In this document: in pieces, positions 1-5,646 of the stretch | How the letters are laid out: every line of letters begins with the position of its first letter | Numbering within the stretch: the first letter of the stretch is position 1 | From: Anaerolineaceae bacterium UBA6086 | Lineage (GTDB): Bacteria > Chloroflexota > Anaerolineae > Anaerolineales > Anaerolineaceae | Length of the DNA: 20,033 nt | Reading direction: 5' to 3' | Assembly: GCA_002436005.1 (NCBI GenBank) | Contig: DIXG01000105.1 | Span: 1 to 20,033, forward strand | The notes under the pieces: generated by a model | The model's input: only the letters and a program-made list of their open reading frames with translations | Databases searched by the model: none | Told to the model about the DNA's origin: nothing | Made by a program: the position numbers and the translations under genes

Positions 1-75
1 GTGCTCAACCTGCTGATCCTCCCATTGGTTGCACTGATCTTCAAGAAAGAAAAGATCACACCAGCAACCAGTTGA
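1..75 (+). CDS. 3' end of an unidentified (probably membrane) protein gene, truncated by the window edge
   Basis: Frame 1 is open from the first base to a TGA at 73-75 and encodes 24 residues. They are a hydrophobic stretch (VLNLLILPLVALIF) followed by a short basic and polar tail (KKEKITPATS). This looks like the last transmembrane helix and cytoplasmic tail of an integral membrane protein, possibly a transporter, but 24 residues cannot identify a family. The gene converges on the histidine kinase gene, whose stop lies 44 nt away, and I see no clear intrinsic terminator between them. The 5' end is outside the window. Confidence 0.5.
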   Translation: MLNLLILPLVALIFKKEKITPATS

Positions 76-119
76 GAATTATCCGTATATCTTGTTTTCG
101 TCAGAAGATTGAAATAAGT

Positions 120-1472
120 TCACAAAGGTAGTGAAAGCGTGAAAACAACCCCGCCGTCAGGGTGGTTTGCGCCTGACAAAGTTCCCCCATGGGCTTCTGC
201 CAGTTTGCGCGCAATTGCCAGCCCCAGCCCTGTGCCGCCGCTGGCGCGATCACGCGCCTTATCTCCCCGATAGAAGCGTTCAAACAGATGCCCCAGGGCT
301 TCCTGCGGAATCTGCGGGCCATTGTTATGCAAGGTGAACACCCCCCACTTCTCCTGCTGAGACAAGGTCAGGACAATCCAACCACCTTCCGGGGAATAGC
401 GCAGGGCGTTTTGCATCAGGTTATCATGAATCTGCTGCAGCCGTTCCTTATCTGCAATTGCATAAAGGGGTCCTTCAACACAATTAGAAACCAGGGTCAC
501 CTTTTTCAGTGCCGCCTGCGGTTCAAAGCGGGCTGCGGTTTCCCTGCAGATATCCGTAAGATTGATGGGGCGTTTGTTCAAAGCCAGTTCCCCGGCATCA
601 GCCAGCGCCAGCGTACGCAGATCATCCACCAACCTCGTTAACTGCTGATTCTGTTCCACTACCAGATCCAGATTTTCCCGATTGAGGGGGAAGACGCCGT
701 CTTGCAGGGCTTCCAGATGGGCGCGCTGGATCGCTAGGGGATTACGCAGTTCATGGGCAATATCAGCAGTCAGCGCTTTGCGCAGTGATTCCGCCTCTTG
801 CAAGGATTCAGACATCTGGTTGAAGGTTTCGCCCAGGGTGCCCAACTCTCCCCCCTCTCGAACCTTGACCCGTTGTGAAAAATCACCGTTAGCCATGTTC
901 TGGGCAGCGTGGGTCAGGCTGCGCACAGGCCTGAGGATCAGAGCTGCAAAAAGAAGAGAAAGTAAAATCGCCAACCCACCTGAAACCAGCGCTGCCAGAA
1001 GGGTTGCCCGGTTGACGCGCTCAATCAGCAACTCCTCAAAATTATCTGGCAGCTGGAGGATACCGCCCTCGGGTACCAGGTAACCCACAACAGCACCCGA
1101 CACCTCCAACGGAATGGATTGATCCAGCACCTCACGGGACAATACTGTCCCAATATCTGCAGCGGACGGACCAAGCAGCACAACGCCGGAAGGATCAGCC
1201 AGGGTATGTTCGCCCCAAAAAACGTTAGCACTCGCCCGTATGCCCTGTCCGCGTCCCTGGTTGCCCCGCAGCTGCGCATCGACGCCTTCCCAGGTTTGAT
1301 TGGTAGCATAATAAGACCGCAGGGCATTCGCCAGGTTTTCCAACCCTACCTGACCACCGTGTCCTAAAAAGGTCTGCACTTCCTGCTCCGTTGTATAGCG
1401 GGTAACGATAGCCACTGTACCCAGGGCAATCAGAATGATCAGGAAAAATGAGCCCAGCAAACGCCAGCGCAT
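120..1472 (-). CDS. Membrane sensor histidine kinase (HAMP-HisKA-HATPase)
   Basis: This 450-residue kinase is the membrane sensor of a two-component system. It should autophosphorylate on histidine and pass the phosphate to the response regulator encoded just upstream. Visible parts are TM1 at about residues 5-25, an extracytoplasmic sensor region of about 125 residues, and TM2 at about 156-180. A HAMP linker follows at about 180-232. The H-box AHELRNP has its phospho-acceptor at His240. N-box asparagines are at 351 and 355, an NNGPQIP motif starts near 383, and the GGTGLGL ATP-lid motif is at 412-418. The architecture resembles BaeS/ResE-type kinases, and all catalytic motifs are present. 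Its ATG begins 2 nt after the response regulator stop, so the two are surely co-transcribed. The sensor region has no recognisable ligand domain, so the stimulus is unknown. Confidence 0.95.
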   Translation of the reverse strand: MRWRLLGSFFLIILIALGTVAIVTRYTTEQEVQTFLGHGGQVGLENLANALRSYYATNQTWEGVDAQLRGNQGRGQGIRASANVFWGEHTLADPSGVVLLGPSAADIGTVLSREVLDQSIPLEVSGAVVGYLVPEGGILQLPDNFEELLIERVNRATLLAALVSGGLAILLSLLFAALILRPVRSLTHAAQNMANGDFSQRVKVREGGELGTLGETFNQMSESLQEAESLRKALTADIAHELRNPLAIQRAHLEALQDGVFPLNRENLDLVVEQNQQLTRLVDDLRTLALADAGELALNKRPINLTDICRETAARFEPQAALKKVTLVSNCVEGPLYAIADKERLQQIHDNLMQNALRYSPEGGWIVLTLSQQEKWGVFTLHNNGPQIPQEALGHLFERFYRGDKARDRASGGTGLGLAIARKLAEAHGGTLSGANHPDGGVVFTLSLPL

Positions 1473-1474
1473 TC

Positions 1475-2164
1475 CTATTCCGAAACCTTTCTAAAGCGAT
1501 AGCCCAGGCCAAACGCTGTTTCAATGTAATGCGGATTCTTGCTATCATCCCCCAACTTTGCCCGTAAATTTTTGATGTGAGCATCAATGCTGCGCTCATA
1601 GCCTTCATAGGCAAAGCCCTGAGCGGCTTCCAAAAGCTGCAGTCGTGAGAAGACCCTGCCTGGACTTTGCGCCATAGTGAGTAAAATCGCAAATTCAGTC
1701 GGCGTCAGATCAATGCTTTGACCCGATTGCAACACCGTGTAGGCTTCGGGATCAATTTCAAGGTCTGCTGCCCGGATCACATCTGCTGCAGCGGGAAGAG
1801 ATTTTTCAACCCGCCTCAGAACAGCCTTGACACGCGCCACCACTTCCCTGGGTGAGAAGGGTTTGGTAATGTAATCATCCGCGCCTAACTCCAACCCCAA
1901 AAGACGGTCCACCTCATCCACCCTCGCGGTCACCATAATGATCGGTGTGTCATCGGTTTGTCTGATTTTTCGTGCCAGGTCAATTCCGTCCATGCCCGGT
2001 AAATTCAAATCCAATAAGACCAGGTCTGGGTGATGCTTTTGCCAGAGATCGAGTCCACGGTCTCCCCGGTCCGCCAGAATCACATCATAACCCGATCGTT
2101 TGAGATAGGCTTCGAGGATATTAGAAAGTTCTTGCTCATCTTCAATGATCAGAATAGTTGTCAT
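1475..2164 (-). CDS. OmpR/PhoB-family response regulator
   Basis: This 229-residue two-domain DNA-binding response regulator is the partner of the kinase gene 2 nt downstream. The receiver domain (residues 1-118) has the acidic pair Glu8/Asp9, the phospho-acceptor Asp52 (in LLDLNLPGMDG), Thr79 and Lys101 (in TKPFS). The winged-helix output domain spans about 126-227, with a recognition helix near RSIDAHIKNLRAKLG and the terminal GLGYRF hairpin. Length and motifs are canonical for the OmpR family. The ATG at 2164 lies only 6 nt after a perfect TATAAT on the minus strand, and there is no Shine-Dalgarno sequence, so the mRNA is probably leaderless. Tandem repeats directly upstream suggest that the protein regulates its own operon. 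The BaeR/RegX3 level of resemblance does not allow a specific name. Confidence 0.95.
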   Translation of the reverse strand: MTTILIIEDEQELSNILEAYLKRSGYDVILADRGDRGLDLWQKHHPDLVLLDLNLPGMDGIDLARKIRQTDDTPIIMVTARVDEVDRLLGLELGADDYITKPFSPREVVARVKAVLRRVEKSLPAAADVIRAADLEIDPEAYTVLQSGQSIDLTPTEFAILLTMAQSPGRVFSRLQLLEAAQGFAYEGYERSIDAHIKNLRAKLGDDSKNPHYIETAFGLGYRFRKVSE

Positions 2165-2170
2165 GTGTTA

Positions 2171-2176
2171 ATTATA
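2171..2176 (-). promoter_or_regulatory. -10 element (TATAAT) of the response regulator/kinase operon
   Basis: The minus strand reads TATAAT here, a perfect sigma-70-type -10, and six bases (TAACAC) separate it from the ATG at 2164. The hexamer at the matching -35 position (17-nt spacer) is CTCCCA, a very poor match to TTGACA. The promoter therefore probably needs an activator. The expected start of transcription falls on or next to the A of the start codon. Confidence 0.65.
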
Positions 2177-2186
2177 GTCCTTGAAA

Positions 2187-2215
2187 GAGCTCTTGGGAGC
2201 TCTTCACAAGTTCTT
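2187..2215 (-). promoter_or_regulatory. Three tandem direct repeats, candidate response-regulator binding site
   Basis: On the plus strand GAGCTCTT occurs at 2187-2194 and again at 2197-2204, followed by the related AAGTTCTT at 2208-2215. The repeat starts are 10 and 11 nt apart, about one DNA turn, which is how OmpR/PhoB-type dimers bind in tandem. The nearest repeat ends 10 nt upstream of the -10 and covers the -35 position, the arrangement known from PhoB-activated promoters. GAGCTC is itself palindromic, so another protein could be responsible. Confidence 0.5.
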
Positions 2216-2436
2216 CATAGTTACTCCCCACTATCCTGCGCTCATCCCGTTGAAATTTGAACAATACCACTCTGGTTTGAGAATCAACCGATCTCATTCA
2301 ACATCAATCCTTTTTAATTTTAGATGTTACAATCATGGTAATAATTTTGTGAAAGTGAATAGATCAAAATAAATCAACTGGTATTATTTTAAAGGATCAT
2401 TTATACAACCTATTCTTTTCCCCTTTTTGATCAATC

Positions 2437-2448
2437 TGCAGCGCTGCA
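2437..2448. promoter_or_regulatory. Perfect 12-bp palindrome TGCAGCGCTGCA, candidate operator of the symporter gene
   Basis: The sequence is identical to its reverse complement and is centred on CGC/GCG with a central G-C step, as in LacI-family operators. It lies 69 nt upstream of the symporter ATG at 2517. A weak -35-like TTGATC at 2427-2432 sits just before it, but I see no good -10 at normal spacing. A LacI-type sugar repressor would fit a sugar transporter. No such regulator gene is in the window. Confidence 0.3.
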
Positions 2449-2516
2449 TTGCATAACTGACGGATACGATTCGTGTTGTATTAATGGCAATTATTAACAT
2501 TAGAGAGGTAAATCGC

Positions 2517-3923
2517 ATGGAAGACAAAGAGAAACTCCCCTTCATTACCAAACTGCTTTATGGGACCGGTGACTTTGGTTTCAGCATGAACAACTCCATC
2601 ATCACAGCCTTCTTCTCCATTTTCATGGTCACTGTTGTCGGCATGTCGCCCGGGTTGGTGGCAATTATTTTCATTGTCGGTCGTAGTTGGGACTTCATCA
2701 ACGACCCCATCATCGGACATCTATCGGATCGCACCCGCACACGCTGGGGCAGACGCAGACCATTCCTGCTCTTCGGTGCGATCCCCTTTGGCCTTTCTTT
2801 CATCTTGTTGTGGCTCAGCCCAAATTTCAGCACAGCCGGCATGATCGTCTATTATTCACTGGCATACATCGTGTATGAAGCGCTGGCAACCACTGTCTAT
2901 ATGCCCTATTTTGCCCTGACTCCAGAGCTGACGGATGATTACGACGAACGGACCAAACTGACCAGCTTCAGAATGATGTTCAACATCCTGGGCAGCCTGA
3001 CCGCGTATATCCTGCCCTTACTGATCATCGGACCCTGGAGTGAGGCAACCAGCCACAGTGTGCTGGTCATGGCAGTGGTCGCAGCTGGAATCGCAGCCAC
3101 ACCGCTGTTCCTGGTGTTTGCGGGCACCCGTGAAAAGAAAGAATTCCAGAGAGAAGCCCTTCCTAAATTTCTCCCATCGCTCAAAGCCGCCTTCAAGAAT
3201 CGTCCCTTCGTCTTTGGGGCACTGATGTACATGTTCACCTGGATGACCATCGTCGTTGTGGAATCCAACCTGCAGTTCTTTATTCTATACATCGTTCAAC
3301 GCCAATCCCAGAACATGCTCATCATGGTCAGCATCTTTGTTACCGCCATCTTTGCACTGCCGCTTTGGAACTGGGTTTCCAAGCATTGGAATAAGCGTTC
3401 TGCCTACATTTCCGGCGTCGCATTTTGGGCAGTCGTAATGATGGTTCTGATCTTCATGTCCCCCGAGACCCCCCTGTGGTTAATCCTCACCCTGTGTGTC
3501 CTGGCTGGGATCGGTGTCAGCGCAGCGCAGGTGCTGCCCTGGGCAATCATTCCCGATGCCATTGAGTGGCAGGAGTGGAAAACAGGCGAGCGCAACGAGG
3601 GTATGTTCTACAGCCTGATCACCCTAATGGGCAAAGTTGGTATGGCTATCGCCCAGCCGATGGGCTTATTGATCCTGCAGCTTTCCAACTTCCAGGAAGG
3701 CCAGAATGTGGTGCAGCCCGCCAGCGCCCTCACTGGCATCCGCCTGGTGATTGGTGTGGTTCCGGCATTGCTGCTACTGGCTGGAATTGTCATGGCAATT
3801 CTCTATCCCCTCAGCCGCAATGAACACCATCGAATCGTTGAAGAACTGCGCGAACGTCGGGAACTACGCAAACAGCTGCGTGCCGAGATGAAACCCCTGC
3901 CCGGTGTGAAGGAAACCATTTAA
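2517..3923 (+). CDS. GPH-family (MelB-like) sugar:cation symporter
   Basis: This 468-residue inner-membrane protein has about 12 hydrophobic segments and belongs to the glycoside-pentoside-hexuronide:cation symporter branch of the major facilitator superfamily. The N-terminal signature is clear: KLLYGTGDFGFS near residue 12, then RSWDFINDPIIGHLSDRTRTRWGRRRPF at about 56-83. The NDP segment carries Asp59 and Asp63, which match the two cation-binding aspartates of MelB (Asp55 and Asp59). The likely substrate is a glycoside, pentose or hexuronide coupled to Na+ or H+; the exact sugar cannot be read from the sequence. The ATG at 2517 is preferred over one at 2484 because GAGAGGT at 2503-2509 is a suitable ribosome-binding site and the family motif starts shortly after. 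The C-terminal tail is charged and cytoplasmic. No sugar-degrading enzyme is adjacent. Confidence 0.93.
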   Translation: MEDKEKLPFITKLLYGTGDFGFSMNNSIITAFFSIFMVTVVGMSPGLVAIIFIVGRSWDFINDPIIGHLSDRTRTRWGRRRPFLLFGAIPFGLSFILLWLSPNFSTAGMIVYYSLAYIVYEALATTVYMPYFALTPELTDDYDERTKLTSFRMMFNILGSLTAYILPLLIIGPWSEATSHSVLVMAVVAAGIAATPLFLVFAGTREKKEFQREALPKFLPSLKAAFKNRPFVFGALMYMFTWMTIVVVESNLQFFILYIVQRQSQNMLIMVSIFVTAIFALPLWNWVSKHWNKRSAYISGVAFWAVVMMVLIFMSPETPLWLILTLCVLAGIGVSAAQVLPWAIIPDAIEWQEWKTGERNEGMFYSLITLMGKVGMAIAQPMGLLILQLSNFQEGQNVVQPASALTGIRLVIGVVPALLLLAGIVMAILYPLSRNEHHRIVEELRERRELRKQLRAEMKPLPGVKETI

Positions 3924-3947
3924 ATCCATCCACACATTCACACCTTA

Positions 3948-3979
3948 AGGTTATCTGAGACATCGTCGTCTCAAAACCT
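3948..3979 (+). other. Imperfect stem-loop in the symporter 3' UTR
   Basis: Inner arms TGAGAC (3956-3961) and GTCTCA (3968-3973) enclose a 6-nt loop. Outer arms AGGTT (3948-3952) and AACCT (3975-3979) extend the stem past a small internal loop. No T-run follows, so it is not itself an intrinsic terminator. It may protect the 3' end of the symporter mRNA. Confidence 0.35.
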
Positions 3980-4020
3980 CAGGACAGCATTTCACATCAA
4001 CCAACTCAAATAAAGCATAT

Positions 4021-4056
4021 AGCCCCTGGGCGGGAGTGCTGCCCAGGGGCTTTTTT
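4021..4056 (+). terminator. Strong Rho-independent terminator of the symporter gene
   Basis: An 11-bp perfect stem, AGCCCCTGGGC (4021-4031) with GCCCAGGGGCT (4041-4051), encloses a 9-nt loop. It runs directly into T4051-T4056. It lies about 100 nt after the symporter stop and insulates spoVS from read-through. The minus strand lacks a comparable T-run, so it acts mainly on plus-strand transcription. Confidence 0.93.
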
Positions 4057-4195
4057 AATCCAGCAACATCCCCCTCCATCTTTCTCGCTGTCTGATCTTT
4101 CACAACTGATAGGGTTGAACTCAATCCTGAAAAGTGGATGGATGCAACATTATTCATGTCTCATAATATCCTCCAGATGGATCCGATTATGCGCC

Positions 4196-4224
4196 TTGAT
4201 TCCAATCAGAAAATCCTGTAAAAT
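4196..4224 (+). promoter_or_regulatory. Sigma-70-type promoter of spoVS
   Basis: The -35 is TTGATT (4196-4201) and the -10 is TAAAAT (4219-4224), with an exact 17-nt spacer. This predicts a transcript start near 4231 and a leader of about 75 nt. The elements match the vegetative consensus rather than a sporulation sigma factor. Confidence 0.6.
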
Positions 4225-4306
4225 TTTAGTATAAGGATAAAGCCCTATATTATTAATTTCGCATTGGCATAGAGTGCATCCTAAATATATCGAGGGAGCA
4301 GGTACC

Positions 4307-4612
4307 ATGAACGTCATAAAAGTTTCAGCGAACTCCCGCACCGCTGCAGTCGCAGGGGCAATTGCAGGTGTCATGCGAGAGAGCCACATTGCAGAAGTCC
4401 AGTCCATCGGCGCTGGCGCGGTCAACCAGGCAGTCAAAGCAATCATTCTTGCCAAAGGCTATCTCGTCAATGATGGTATAAATCTCGCTTGCATACCTGA
4501 ATTCGTTGACGTTGAAATTGAAGGAAAGGTACGCACTGCCATCAAGATGGTCGTTTTCTCACGCGGTGAAGAACATGCGCCTACCCCAGCCGCTCCAGAA
4601 GATGAAGCATAG
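4307..4612 (+). CDS. spoVS: SpoVS (stage V sporulation protein S) family protein
   Basis: This small protein of 101 residues belongs to the SpoVS family, whose fold resembles Alba nucleic-acid-binding proteins. In Bacillus subtilis SpoVS affects septation and late sporulation, and homologues occur in many non-sporulating phyla. Residues 1-86 carry the family pattern: an initial MNVIKVSANS, the motif IGAGAVNQAVKAI at about 39-51, and RTAIKMVVF near the end. A 15-residue acidic, Ala/Pro-rich tail is added to the usual length of about 86. The ATG at 4307 follows the Shine-Dalgarno GGGAG at 4294-4298. An in-frame ATG at 4274 lies upstream of the ribosome-binding site and is rejected. The gene is monocistronic, between two terminators. 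Its role here is unknown but is probably vegetative. Confidence 0.93.
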   Translation: MNVIKVSANSRTAAVAGAIAGVMRESHIAEVQSIGAGAVNQAVKAIILAKGYLVNDGINLACIPEFVDVEIEGKVRTAIKMVVFSRGEEHAPTPAAPEDEA

Positions 4613-4646
4613 CGCATAAAACCGGTGCATCCCATCAGATATGAAT

Positions 4647-4683
4647 AACCAAAAAAAGATGTCTTTGCGCGTCTTTTTTGGTT
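4647..4683. terminator. A/T-rich hairpin between convergent spoVS and the nucleoside kinase, probably bidirectional
   Basis: AACC followed by seven As and GA (4647-4659) pairs with TC, six Ts and GGTT (4672-4683) around a 12-nt loop. The A-run and T-run in the arms give a T-rich 3' side in both directions. The genes converge here, with stops at 4612 on the plus strand and 4707 on the minus strand, so one element can end both transcripts. The stem is weak in GC. Confidence 0.6.
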
Positions 4684-4706
4684 CTACCTGTTGAGTTTCA
4701 GTAGCG

Positions 4707-5345
4707 TCACAGGTTAAAATGGACCTCTTCCTTGCCCATCAGGATGCCGCGCACCTTATCCACAATCAATGCCAGGTGTTGGGGTTTAGCCACGTAATCC
4801 AGATCATCGCAGGGCAAGATCAAAACCGGGCAAAGCTGAAAATCCTCCACCCAGCTCTCATAGAGTTCATTTAAATCCGCCAGGTAATCAGCCCTGATCG
4901 TGCGTTCATAATCACGATCCCGCCGGGCAATCCGGTGAATCAGCGTGGGCACTGATGCGCGTAGATAGATGACCAGGTCCGGCGGGGGCAAGAATTCCAC
5001 CAGCACCTGGTAAAGCTCGCGATATGTTCCATAATCCCGGTCATTGATCGCACCCTGCAAGAAGAGATTGTGCGCAAAAATCTCGGCGTCCTCATAGACA
5101 CTGCGATCCTGGATCACAGAGGTGCTCATATCCATCAATTTTCGATGAATGCGCAGACGGCGCATCAGAAAATAGATCTGGGAATGGAAACCCCAGGCTG
5201 GCATATCTTCATAAAAGTCTGCCAAATAAGGATTTTCGGTCACCGGTTCATAAAAGGGTATCCAGCCCAACTCCTCACTGAGAAGATTGACCAGTGTGGT
5301 TTTTCCAACCCCGATATTCCCTGCCACTGCAATGAATTTTTCCAT
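4707..5345 (-). CDS. Deoxynucleoside kinase (deoxyadenosine/deoxyguanosine kinase family)
   Basis: This 212-residue cytoplasmic kinase of the dNK family phosphorylates deoxynucleosides for dNTP salvage. It has the P-loop GNIGVGKTT (residues 9-17), the substrate-site Glu33 (in EPV), the DRS motif (residues 80-82, in IQDRSVYED) and the arginine-rich LID RRDRDYER at about 141-148. The sequence resembles bacterial dAK/dGK enzymes more than thymidine kinase, but the base preference is not certain. Start choice: Met at 5345 places the P-loop at the usual distance from the N-terminus and has AGGAG about 11 nt upstream. An in-frame ATG at 5372 would add nine residues that do not look like family sequence. 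No clear promoter was seen, but a cluster of DnaA-like boxes lies about 150-230 nt upstream. Confidence 0.9.
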   Translation of the reverse strand: MEKFIAVAGNIGVGKTTLVNLLSEELGWIPFYEPVTENPYLADFYEDMPAWGFHSQIYFLMRRLRIHRKLMDMSTSVIQDRSVYEDAEIFAHNLFLQGAINDRDYGTYRELYQVLVEFLPPPDLVIYLRASVPTLIHRIARRDRDYERTIRADYLADLNELYESWVEDFQLCPVLILPCDDLDYVAKPQHLALIVDKVRGILMGKEEVHFNL

Positions 5346-5496
5346 TCTCGCCTTTTCTCCTGAGCAAATCACACCGTTTTTTTTCTGATCTGCCTGTTCG
5401 CTTGATTGTAAAAGAAGTTTGGCGTTTTGAACAGAGCGCCGATCTTAAAATATAGAAAGGAAAAACCACAAACCTGACCCGCCAGCACTACCAGTG

Positions 5497-5573
5497 TTAT
5501 CCACATAATTGTTCACAATTTATCCCCAATAAGCGAATTTTCTGTGGGAAACCTGTGGATCGGCTGTGGTAAA
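5497..5573. promoter_or_regulatory. Cluster of DnaA-box-like sequences
   Basis: TTATCCACA at 5497-5505 is a perfect consensus DnaA box. TTGTTCACA (5509-5517) and TTATCCCCA (5520-5528) are close variants. On the opposite strand TGTGGGAAA (5543-5551), TGTGGATCG (5554-5562) and TGTGGTAAA (5565-5573) are looser matches with about two mismatches each. The boxes lie upstream of a dNTP-salvage gene. No dnaA, dnaN or AT-rich unwinding element is adjacent, so DnaA-mediated regulation or titration is more likely than an origin. Confidence 0.4.
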
Positions 5574-5597
5574 CGCACAATTAGTCATCAATGAATT

Positions 5598-5628
5598 AAA
5601 AAAGCTGTCCTACAATCAGGACAGCTTT
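5598..5628 (-). terminator. Rho-independent terminator of the Ca2+-ATPase gene
   Basis: On the minus strand AAAGCTGTCCT and AGGACAGCTTT form an 11-bp stem around a 6-nt loop (5612-5617). The transcript then runs into a U-tract (complement of A5598-A5603). It begins 19 nt after the ATPase stop and fits that gene exactly. Confidence 0.92.
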
Positions 5629-5646
5629 CTCTTTGAGAGGGTACGC

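Larger units (their letters stand above)
2165..2516. other. Divergent intergenic region between the two-component operon and the sugar symporter
   Basis: This 352-nt A/T-rich stretch separates two divergent transcription units. The left end holds the response regulator promoter and repeats. The right end holds a 12-bp palindrome and the symporter ribosome-binding site. The middle (about 2220-2420) shows no coding potential that I trust and no further clear motif. Confidence 0.6.
3924..4306 (+). other. Intergenic region between the symporter and spoVS
   Basis: This 383-nt region contains, in order, a stem-loop (3948-3979), a strong intrinsic terminator (4021-4056), about 140 nt without recognisable features, and the spoVS promoter (4196-4224) with a leader of about 75 nt. 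Small open frames here overlap the terminator and show no family resemblance. Confidence 0.6.
5346..5646. other. Intergenic region upstream of the nucleoside kinase
   Basis: This 301-nt stretch holds the nucleoside kinase leader (5346 to about 5490), a cluster of DnaA-box-like motifs (5497-5573) and the Ca2+-ATPase terminator (5598-5628). The remainder is A/T-rich with no coding sign. No promoter with both good -35 and -10 elements was found for the kinase. Confidence 0.6.

Noticed and set aside
2484..2516. Upstream ATG extending the symporter by 11 residues
   Set aside because: The GAGAGGT ribosome-binding site lies inside this extension and points to the ATG at 2517, where the family sequence begins.
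3951..4157. Minus-strand open frame of 68 codons after the symporter
   Set aside because: It contains the strong terminator stem-loop, so its sequence is explained by that structure, and it resembles no protein family.
4231..4306. Sporulation sigma-H promoter in the spoVS leader
   Set aside because: AAGGATAAA at about 4231 resembles a sigma-H -35, but no GAAT element follows at the right distance. The vegetative promoter at 4196-4224 is a better match.
5497..5573. Replication origin
   Set aside because: The DnaA-like boxes are present, but no dnaA, dnaN or gidA gene or clear AT-rich unwinding region is adjacent. Gene strand bias does not switch here in the way expected at an origin.
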